Both the position numbers and the translations under genes were made by a program. Below the pieces are notes generated by a model. That model made no database searches, was not told the origin of the DNA, and saw only the letters and a list, made by a program, of their open reading frames with translations. Source: Dimorphilus gyrociliatus (taxonomy: Eukaryota > Annelida > Polychaeta > Dinophilidae). From it: a stretch of 64,000 nt of DNA. Where the stretch lies: the NCBI GenBank assembly GCA_904063045.1, contig CAJFCJ010000029.1:531778-595777 (forward strand), written 5' to 3'. Positions 27,277-35,129 of the stretch are shown piece after piece (within the stretch, counting starts at the first letter, position 1; the number at the start of each line of letters is the position of its first letter).

Positions 27277-27296
27277 TTTTCTTCTACGGAAGAAAA
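27277..27296 (+). promoter_or_regulatory. Hairpin directly downstream of U2
   Basis: TTTTCTTC and GAAGAAAA form a perfect 8-bp stem closed by a C(TACG)G loop, of the very stable UNCG class, starting at the base after mature U2. It recurs after every orphan U2 3' half (35130, 43708 -, 51612 -). A role in 3' processing or termination is plausible. An A-rich AAAACAATAGCA about 20 bases on might be the 3' box. Confidence 0.5.
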
Positions 27297-28569
27297 TTTC
27301 TACTCTAAAACAATAGCACATATAAGGGAAAAGAACCTCTTGTCCTTTTGAGGTTAAGTGGGATTTTCAGTACATTTATACAATTTATTTTTATTTATGT
27401 TCCAGAAATGGTCCACGCTACCGGGTAGTATGAAAAAAGCTTCTACGTCGGCATTATCATATTGCAGAAGAATCAAACCACAATTGCTTTCTTTCTTCAT
27501 AACAAGAATTATAAATCAACGTTTCTTCAGCGCTTGAAACTCTGGAAGGCCAAGTGTGGACGGCGGAAAAATAATTTATTATTTGTATAATTATCTGGTG
27601 GACGTGTGGCATGTGGAGAAAAAGTGGCAGAAGTACACGTCGGTGATTTACTATTCACTGCCCAATCTCCAGACATCTAACTGGAAAAAGCATTACAACT
27701 ATTATTAGACGCTTCCAATCAAGTTAACACTCACACATGCCAATCCTGAACTCCCTCATCATGAAATTTTGGTTGTCATCTACGTCGTAGATGGTCTTGT
27801 CCTCTACTTCTAAATCGTAGTTGTGTTGGCGATGCCTCCAGTGGACATAGTGGTAGATTAGAACTATCTTACGCGATTGGTTCTCGGTATTTTCTGCGGT
27901 CAAAGGATCAATAAGCTTTCACAGGATTTCTCCTGGTTTCACTTGGTACTACATAACAACCAAGCAACGGCGGCGGCGTTTTGAAGGTTTCTATACACGC
28001 TCGCTATGTATTATTTCGAAATCCACATACCCTTTCACATTCGCGTTGTTAACGGTTCCATTGGACATATCTCTTGCGCGTCTATAGTTTTTGAATTTAC
28101 CCTTTTTATCAAATTATTAGCGGGAAACAACGCATTGGTAAAACTGGTGCACTTTTGACTACTTGGCGCACTATTTTTTACCGGAGTGATCCCTGCCTCC
28201 ACTTCCAGTAGATATAAATGTATCGCCGAAATTTGTATCGCCCTTGTAACCCCTAGAAAAGACTGGAGTACAAACAAAACTTTTTATTGATGAGTCGGAT
28301 AATTCGGTCTATCTGGTATCTATATACTGTAATTCTTTAAAGTCAAACTGTTCTAAATCGAATTTTATAAAGATTAATTACAAAATAACAGAATTCAAAA
28401 ATAAAAAACCACTTAAATGAAACTTTAGAAAAAAACCGAATGATAATCTTGATACAGTTAAAAATTTTTTGAAGATTAAACTGTAAATTTCAAAAAGTAT
28501 AAGTATCACTTCTTTCCTATTTCACTAAATTTAAAGATAATATTAGTACACGAGAAAAAGGAATAATGA
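27297..28569 (+). repeat. U2 array spacer, short form
   Basis: This is the spacer between consecutive U2 genes (27090 and 28967, a 1,877-base period). The first part is nearly identical to 35130-35994 and, inverted, to 42850-43708 and 50750-51612. At 28140 the sequence jumps from GCATTGGTA to AAACTGGTGC, which lie about 2.6 kb apart in the long spacer (35994 to about 38611). The short form is therefore an internal deletion, shared with the minus-strand copy at 50341-51612. Confidence 0.85.
27735..27893 (-). CDS. Exon-like open segment antisense in the U2 spacer
   Basis: Read on the minus strand, an acceptor (CTTTGACCGCAG) precedes an open segment of about 52 codons with a normal amino-acid mix, including YVHWRHRQHNYD and MMREFRIGM, and ends at a donor GTGAGT (27734 downward). 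A short intron with a pyrimidine-rich acceptor would follow, then a stop after about eight codons. It recurs in all four spacer copies. The protein family is not recognised. It could be an exon of a gene carried in the repeat or a captured gene remnant. Confidence 0.3.
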
Positions 28570-28966
28570 CGCCATCTACCAGATAAATAACGACTGATAA
28601 ATTGGAAAGATACGCCATCTACAGACATAAGCATCCGTTAAAAATGCCATCATACGCCATCTACAAATTGCTGAATTTGCAAAAACGCCGTCTACCGTTT
28701 GTAAAAGAAACTTCAAAGTGCTACCAAATTAAAAAAAAAAGCCGTTAATAACCTATTCTCAATAATCTAGTCGCTCTAATATTTTTGAATTAGCATTGAA
28801 AAAATATTTCACAAGAATTCTTAATCAATATGAAGTGGAAACCGCTCCGTGCGTTTATGAAAATAAGATATTACTACAAAAAGGTTCTAAATTTCGAATC
28901 GCAGGGACAAAAAGTAACGGAAATAGGCTCGAAACGCATAAAAAAACTGATGAAACGATGGATGTT
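28570..28966 (+). promoter_or_regulatory. U2 snRNA promoter, unit 2
   Basis: This matches the unit-1 promoter nearly base for base over its last 350 bases, including the candidate PSE and the CGCCATCTA cluster. It should drive both the chimeric U2 and, by read-through, element E1. Confidence 0.65.
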
Positions 28967-29154
28967 ATCGCTTCTCGGCCTTTTGGCTAAGATCAAAGTG
29001 TAGTATCTGTTCTAGTTAGTTTAATCGCTAGCTGGCAATCCATTGGGTTGCCTTAATAACGATTACGGGATTTTTGTGTGGTCTGGGTTCCTAGAAGCTT
29101 GCTTCAAAGAATCCTCGGGTTGACTTGGTCTAGCAGTACCTCCAAGTTCGGCCC
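28967..29154 (+). ncRNA. Chimeric U2: host nt 1-40 plus element-borne 3' half
   Basis: Nucleotides 1-40 are identical to the intact gene. From nt 41 the sequence belongs to element E1 and differs heavily from host U2, yet stays U2-like. Stem IIa is AGTTAG/CTAGCT (one G-U), stem IIb is GGCAATCC/GGGTTGCC in place of GATAACAC/GTGTTATC, Sm site ATTTTTG is kept, stem III is GGGTTC/GAATCC with apical GAAGC/GCTTC, and stem IV is almost unchanged. Paired changes that keep every helix argue that a working U2 RNA is made. The element start codon follows 10 bases after the end. Confidence 0.85.
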
Positions 29155-29163
29155 TTCTTCTCA

Positions 29164-32100
29164 ATGGAGAAGGCCTCACTTAAGACCTCCCAAGGTGGAA
29201 CAGTTACAAAACAGCCCTTTTCAGGGCTACCGGAGGAGCAGATGACGATGGGCAGGGCTGTACAAAGTAACGACGGCTCCTCTCTATCTGAGCTCATGGA
29301 CGAGTCTCCTGTTCGACGTGATGACGAGATGGAAGACGCGGCAAAGCAGGATGCGGGCTCTTTAGCTAGCGTCCCCGCGGAAGACAACGGCCTGGACTTT
29401 GGTCCGGCAGTGGGCGCTGCAGAGGACGAGGATGCTGGATACATGGCGGATATGTTATGTGCGGCTGATGTGCGGCTGGCCTCTCAAGAACGTCTTCTCT
29501 GCCTTCCCGCGGCCCGACGCTCCTTCCCTCCTCGTTCTTTGTTTACTCCTCCTGCCGATCCTGTGTGTGTGTGTGTGCCTGTTTCGGACAACAACTCTCC
29601 CATCTCCGTTCCCGTCACCTCTACACCTGTCTCGCGTGTTATGGACATTACCGGTTCTCCCTCCCCCTCTTCTACCTCTACTACCTCTACTACTACTACC
29701 ACTGCTACTACGGCTGCATCTTCTTCCTCTTCGGTTCTGGGTGCCCCCTCTGCCGTCCTCTCTTCCTCTTCTGCTACTGCTGATCCGGTTTCGTCGAGGG
29801 TGAGTACGGCTGTTCCTGGCGGTCATGTTTCTGTGTCTGTCCCTCCTTCTCGTCCCCCGTCCAAGTCCCGTCCCGCCCCATCTGTTGTTACTGTTGCTGT
29901 CCCTGTACCTGACCGTTCCCCTATCTATACTCGTTCCCTCGCGGCCAAGAAGAAGAAGGCTGCTTCTTCTCCTGCACCCGCAATAGCCCCCATAAGGGTT
30001 GCTACGCAAACTTTTTACAACTCCGAACGGCGTCGTTCGGTTGGTGGTGCCTCTGCTGTTGTCGCCGCTGTTCCTCCCTCGTCCGCCATTGTACCTGTTG
30101 ATAATTCAAAATCATCCTGTGGGACTTCGGTTAGCGTGGCCGGTACTCCGGTTAACGCTCCCACAGATAGGCCTCAGCCAACCGCTAATCCCTCCGCTGC
30201 CCCTGTCTGTGAGAAGAATCTTTCTCCCACGAGTAGGCCTGCGCCGGCCCCTGTCCTAATCAGGCAGCGGCTGACTCAGACCGTGTGACAATTCCTCCCA
30301 ACGCGCCTAGGCCTCCGCCGGTCGTTGCTTCTGTGTCCGCGCAATGTCCTTGCAAGGTGTCGCCCTGCGTGTGCATTTCCGGAGCTAATGTCTCCGCCGC
30401 GTCTCCTCCTACCGTTCCCCTTCTCCCTACCGACATCCCGTTAACCTATCCTCTTCTGGATAGAATGTGCCCTGTTTGCAACAACTTTTCCGGCACTACC
30501 AACAGGATTTCAGCCCACATCCGCTCCGTCCACGCTAAGCAAGTGACCTTTATGTGTCGGGGCTGTCGCCATTTCTTCCGTTCACTGGGGATTGTGAAGA
30601 GACATTTCAACCGCGATCATGGGGGTCATCCCTCGTCCATCTATTTAGATGACTCGGACTCTCCTGCCGCTGCATCCCAGTCCCCCCTTCCCAGCCCATT
30701 GTCCAACGCATCTCTGTTGGGCCTTCCCCCGCCACCATTCCCACTCTTCCCGCTCTGCCGAATGGCTCGTTTGCGAAAGTGGTCAAATCTCCCCCCCCGG
30801 CTCTTCCTTCCGCAAAGGCTCTCTTGCCGCTCGCCACTCTGCCGCCGTCGCCTTCTAAAAACAAAAATAATAGTAAGATCAGGAAACCCCGTCCCCGTAA
30901 GGTTATCTCCTCCTCAGCACTCGTCCCAAAAATACCCCCGGCCAGTGCGATCCCAGATTCGGGTTCGGTTGTTTCTTCCTCCTCTTCTAGGGCCACCCTT
31001 GCACGACCGACGGAGGCTGGGAAACCTCCTCCTAAAGTCGGTGCTCCGACCAAGACAGTTCGTTCCCCCCCAACTACAGGTCCGAACCCCTCTGCCCAAG
31101 CTCGGATTTCCCCTCCTAAAGAGCGGATTTCCCCGCCTAAAGGTCAGATTTCCCCGCCTAAAGTTAATAAGGGGTTGAGCTCTCCGGACTCGGCCGCTGG
31201 TCCTGCCTCCGTGATGTCTCCCCCGCCTCCCCCGCGCCCTTCTTCCACAAGCCTAAGTCAACTTATCCGTGAAGAACGCGTCGCCTCTAATCCCTCCCCA
31301 CCTAGGCCTACCCTTGCCCCCGGTATCGACTCGTCACCGGTGGCGCCCCTGGTGGTCCCCGATTCCCCCCCGCCGCCTTCGTGCGATACGGAGAGGGATG
31401 GTTCCTACGACGAGGACGCTGACATTATCCCCAGTTCTCTCGTCCCTTCTTCCTCTTCTCCCCCCCGCTTTCTTGTCCCCGCTCTCCCGCTCGAGATTGG
31501 TCTCCCCCTCCGCGGTTGGATCGGTCGGTGTCCCGTGACCACGAGGTTACTAATGATAATAATAATAACAGTCTCCTCCCCGACCCCCCGTCCCCTCCTC
31601 CTGCGCACGTGTCCCATCAACAGCTTGAACGGGAACGCGAGGAGCAACTTTCGGGTTTCGCTGCCGCTATCCTAACTGAGTTTGCCCCCAAGATTATTGG
31701 AAGTCAGTCCGAATGGTCCCGCGTGGAAGAAGTTTTCGACGCCTGGGTTCTCGCCATTTCCAACGCCAAGTCCAGGGTGCATGAGAGTGCTGGCGGTAGA
31801 GTCGCGAATAGGAACTTTGCTCGCCCCCTCCGAATGCGGCTAACAATCAATGGCAAGCGGCTACTAATATCCAAAGGGCCTACAAGCGTAATCCGGCTAG
31901 CACTTTCCGCCGTATCGCTAACCCTGAGGAGACCAAGTGTTCCGCTTCCATTGAAGATATGACCTCTTTCTTTATTGAATCGGTCGCCCCTCCTCCTCCT
32001 TCATATCAGTGGTCTCCCGACAGGGAGTTTCTTCCGGCCGCGGCCCCACCGCCTGACCCAGAAGACGTTCAACTCGCCAATGAAATCCCCCCTGCTCTCA

Positions 32101-34664
32101 CCCCCGATACCTTTAACTTCGAAAGCAGGGCCATCGACGGCATAGAATTGACCGACCCTAACCACCCCTTGCTCCGTCCCCCATCCCGCGCTGAGATTGT
32201 CGGCCAGCTTAAGCGAACCAACAACTCTGCTCCCGGTCTTGACGGCATCACCTACAAGGATCTTAAGAAATTCGATCCGAAAGGCTTAACCCTCAGGGCT
32301 TTCTATAGGTTGTTCTGGCGACATGGACAGATTCCCTCCTGTCTGAAGCGGTCTCGCACTATAATGATCCCCAAAAAGGATCTCGACCCTTCGCTGCCGG
32401 CCAACTGTAGGCCTATTGCCCTCCTCTCTACCATTTACAAACTTTTTAGTAGTCTGCTGGCCCGGCGTCTGAGTAGATGGGCCAGAGACAATGATATCCT
32501 TAGCAAGGAGCAAAGGGGATTTACTACGGCCCCCGGTGTCTTCGAGCATAACTTCGCCTTGACCTCGGCCCTTGACGAGGCCAAACGTAGTGATAAACGC
32601 ATCTGCCTAGGATTCGTCGATATTGCGCAAGCCTTCCCCTCTATCCCCCATTGCGTTATCTTCGACATGTTGTCCCTTGTAGGAGTGCCGCCCAGTCTCG
32701 TTAACCTTATCCGGAATGTATATACCAACGCCACTACGGAGGTTATCACGACGGAAGGATGCACAGCACCCATTTCCATCCACAAAGGTGTTAGGCAGGG
32801 CGACGGTCTCAGCCCCTTCCTCTTTAATCTCTGCTTTGAGGGAGCTCTACGTAGCGTTAACGCCTCAAAAGACAGAGATGGGTTCAAGATCGCCGCTCAG
32901 GCGGCTGTCCTAGGTCTAAGGTCCGTATCCATTTGCGGTCTAGCCTATGCCGATGACCTTGTGGTGGTCGCAAACTCTCGCCGTGGTCTGCAACACCTCC
33001 TCAATGTTGCCGAGCGGTCGGCGGGTCTGGCAAACCTAAAATTTGCTCCGCGTAAATGCGCTACCTTGTGCCTCCATCGTGGAGTCGCCGACCCGACCCC
33101 CCTATTCGTGGCTAACGAACCTATTAAGGCGCTAGGCCTTGAGGAGACCTACACCTATCTGGGCACGCCCATTGGCTTCAGGAAGGAGCTTCTCAAGGAT
33201 GATGGGGTGATTGAGAGGATCCGCTCCCTTCTTCGGCTTACTATGGAGTCCAACCTCGCGCCCTGGCAAAAGGTGTCCTCCATCAAGGCCTTCATTCTCC
33301 CCCGTATTCAATTCGCACTGCGAACCCACCGTTTCCTTAAGGAGGAACTAGCGGACCTCGATTCGATGGTTATTCGCGCTATCCGCACCACCATGGCCAC
33401 CACAAACAACGCCGCTAGGTCGTTCTTTGCCGCTCCCGCTAAAATGGGCGGTGTAGGCCTAATCCCCACTAGGGTAGAGGTGGACATAGCCCGTGTGGGA
33501 CACACTTTTCAACTCCTCAAATCGGAGGACCCTACCATCCGCTTTATCGCCTGCGCAACTCTTGTTAAGGCCGCTAAGGCCAGAGTGGCCCGCGGCACCG
33601 CTCTTACAGGGGACGTTTTGGCCTCTTACCTCAACGGGTCAACGACTCCTCCTTTCTCCTCTTCCTCCTCTTCCGCTCAGACGGTGATGTCAGTCACTAG
33701 GTCGGCCTCCAGGCGCTTGCACAAATCTATAAACCTTGAATGGCACCTTGATGACGCCCTTACGCCTACCATTACCGCCACGGTGAGTAGGAGTTGGCAC
33801 CAGAACCAGCCGCAATTTCGCCACGAGGTCCAATCCAACTGGCAGGAATTGTCGTTTGGGGATGACGAACGCAACCTCGAACCCCTAGCTATCCGTATCC
33901 GTCGCACCCACGAACCTTTCCCATTACTTAGGTCGGCGGTCACGGAGCTCAATGTTAGAGAGTTCGCTAAATTGGCGGAGCAGGGCAGGTCCTTCCAGGA
34001 CACCTGCTTGCACCCTGTCTCCAACCATTTCCTTTACACCGGCTTCGGCTTGCGGTATAAGGACTACCGATTCATCTTTCGGGCTCGGCTGGGTCTTCTC
34101 CAGACCAATGCCGTCAAGTCCAGATACAGTGCCCGGGTTAGGCCTGATTGCAGGCGGTGCCACTTCCAAGTGGAATCAGTGCGGCATGTTCTAAACAACT
34201 GCCGTACTGGGTATGGCCTGTACGGTGATCGACATAACGCCATCCAGGATCGTCTGGTCAAAGGTGCCCGCCTGGCGCCCGGTTCCACCATTACGGTAAA
34301 CAGGACGTTGCCCGAATCCTCCACTGCCCTTCGCCCTGACATAGTGATTAGGTGCGCGGATGACAGGGTGGTGCTGATCGACGTCACGGTCCCCTTTGAG
34401 AGGCCTGGCGCCCTTGCTCGCGCTGCCCAGGAGAAGATCAACAAGTATGCGGTCCTAAAAACTGAGCTGGAGGGACAAGGCAAGGCAGTAGAGATTCTAC
34501 CATTTGCTGTTGGTTCTTTGGGCGCCTGGTGCAGGGGGAACTCCAAGGTCTTTCGGGCTCTGGGCATAGCGTTCGCTTACCGGGGTATGCTGTCCCAGCT
34601 GTGCGTGGCGGAAGCGATTCGTGGCTCAAAGGACGCCTACGACGCGCACATTAACGGTCATTAA
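29164..34664 (+). pseudogene. Element E1 ORF: zinc fingers, RT, RLE (frameshifted)
   Basis: Compared with sister copies, the reading frame shifts at four cytosine runs that are each one base short (about 30248, 30683, 31455 and 31826). Repairing these by comparison would give one ORF of about 1,830 residues. Order of parts: Ser/Thr/Pro-rich disordered N-terminus with a Cys-Val run coded by a (TG)n tract, two C2H2 fingers (about 30470-30620), a Pro/Ser linker with three ISPPK-type repeats near 31105-31165, then RT and endonuclease. The start codon sits in the tetraloop of hairpin CTTCTC-AATG-GAGAAG (29157-29172). The four contractions look like sequencing errors as much as real decay. Confidence 0.75.
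31959..34664 (+). CDS. E1 reverse transcriptase and restriction-like endonuclease, intact segment
   Basis: This 901-codon uninterrupted segment carries the catalytic half. RT motifs are visible in order: SAPGLDGITYKDL, IPKK, NCRPIALLS, FVDIAQAFPS (motif A, Asp221), VRQGDGLSPFLFNL (motif B), YADD (330-333, motif C). After the thumb come a CCHC knuckle (C731, C734, H743, C748) and the endonuclease residues RPD (792-794) and Asp808 in LIDVTVPFE. This C-terminal arrangement (CCHC then PD-D) is that of R2, NeSL, R4 and CRE-group elements, which nick one site and prime cDNA there. It probably does not start at this Met naturally; upstream sequence is conserved in E2 and E5. Confidence 0.9.
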   Translation: MTSFFIESVAPPPPSYQWSPDREFLPAAAPPPDPEDVQLANEIPPALTPDTFNFESRAIDGIELTDPNHPLLRPPSRAEIVGQLKRTNNSAPGLDGITYKDLKKFDPKGLTLRAFYRLFWRHGQIPSCLKRSRTIMIPKKDLDPSLPANCRPIALLSTIYKLFSSLLARRLSRWARDNDILSKEQRGFTTAPGVFEHNFALTSALDEAKRSDKRICLGFVDIAQAFPSIPHCVIFDMLSLVGVPPSLVNLIRNVYTNATTEVITTEGCTAPISIHKGVRQGDGLSPFLFNLCFEGALRSVNASKDRDGFKIAAQAAVLGLRSVSICGLAYADDLVVVANSRRGLQHLLNVAERSAGLANLKFAPRKCATLCLHRGVADPTPLFVANEPIKALGLEETYTYLGTPIGFRKELLKDDGVIERIRSLLRLTMESNLAPWQKVSSIKAFILPRIQFALRTHRFLKEELADLDSMVIRAIRTTMATTNNAARSFFAAPAKMGGVGLIPTRVEVDIARVGHTFQLLKSEDPTIRFIACATLVKAAKARVARGTALTGDVLASYLNGSTTPPFSSSSSSAQTVMSVTRSASRRLHKSINLEWHLDDALTPTITATVSRSWHQNQPQFRHEVQSNWQELSFGDDERNLEPLAIRIRRTHEPFPLLRSAVTELNVREFAKLAEQGRSFQDTCLHPVSNHFLYTGFGLRYKDYRFIFRARLGLLQTNAVKSRYSARVRPDCRRCHFQVESVRHVLNNCRTGYGLYGDRHNAIQDRLVKGARLAPGSTITVNRTLPESSTALRPDIVIRCADDRVVLIDVTVPFERPGALARAAQEKINKYAVLKTELEGQGKAVEILPFAVGSLGAWCRGNSKVFRALGIAFAYRGMLSQLCVAEAIRGSKDAYDAHINGH

Positions 34665-34982
34665 AATAAAAATGTACTGGCTATCAACTGTTTATTCGTT
34701 TTTTCGTCTGTTATGTGTCTGTGATATGTTAAGGGTGTCGTAAATTATTGTAAAGTGCCTGTGTCACTGGGATTTACCCCTTTTCCCTTGCTTCTACATC
34801 AATCCTATTCTGCTATTTGTTCTCATGTGCCGGTTCCTGTTGGTCCACATTGGCCTTTAACTCCTGTCGTCTATGTCACTTATACCCCTCTTTTTTGTTT
34901 ACCTAACTCCCTCTATGCCATTCATCCTGCAATTGAAAAACACTGTCTCCTCCTTTTACCTGTATAATACATTTAAATAACT
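34665..34982 (+). other. 3' UTR of element E1
   Basis: AATAAA occurs right after the stop codon (34665-34670), but homology with E2-E5 continues to the U2 junction, so RNA used for priming probably extends to TTTAAATAA at the end. There is no poly(A) tail, as usual in RLE elements. E2 and E3 lack the AATAAA. Confidence 0.65.
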
Positions 34983-35129
34983 CTGTTCTAGTTAGTTTAA
35001 CCGCTAACTGATAACACACTGTGTTATCTAATATGGTTAACAGTATTTTTGTCTTCAGAGAAAGCATTAAGCTTGCTTAAGTTTTCTCACGGGTTGACTT
35101 GGTATAGCAGTACCTCCAAGTTTGGCCCA
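34983..35129 (+). pseudogene. Orphan U2 3' half (host type) displaced by E1
   Basis: These 147 bases match host U2 nt 41 to the end, including the host-type stem IIb, Sm site and stem IV, and are followed by the host downstream hairpin. The U2 promoter and nt 1-40 lie about 6 kb upstream, so it cannot make U2 by itself. Confidence 0.93.

Larger units (their letters stand above)
29007..34982 (+). mobile_element. U2-specific RLE non-LTR retrotransposon E1, full length
   Basis: E1 is 5,976 bases. It starts with the 148-base U2-like half (29007-29154), continues with one long ORF region (29164-34664) and a 3' UTR of about 318 bases, and is joined at 34982/34983 to host U2 nt 41. The 3' junction reads TTAAATAACT then CTGTTCTAG. 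No long terminal repeats or long target duplication are seen. Because the element begins with the same bases as the displaced target, its exact 5' boundary is ambiguous over roughly U2 nt 1-58. E4 has exactly the same length and E1, E4 and E5 form one near-identical subfamily. RLE elements targeting U2 (Utopia) are known from the literature; membership needs a phylogeny. Confidence 0.9.

Noticed and set aside
28796-28990. Open frame of 64 codons repeated upstream of each U2 (also 26919-27113, 49895-50089 and 63712-63918)
   Set aside because: It overlaps the U2 promoter and first bases of U2; its conservation is explained by the promoter and snRNA.
29455-30009. Long antisense frames inside all element copies, rich in Arg/Gly/Ser
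   Set aside because: They are shadows of the GC-rich, Ser/Pro-coding element ORF.
31100-31170. Short direct repeats considered as a CRISPR-like or satellite array
   Set aside because: Three 24-base units coding ISPPK-type peptides within the element ORF; no spacers.
34755-34967. 70-codon frame in the element 3' UTR, also in E2-E5
   Set aside because: It differs between subfamilies by frame-level changes and lies in the region needed for priming; no domain.
29007-34982. A 147-base target-site duplication as the source of the two U2 halves
   Set aside because: The upstream halves are all the same diverged type and move with elements, even in stacks with no U2 5' end, so they look element-owned. 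Kept as the stated alternative.
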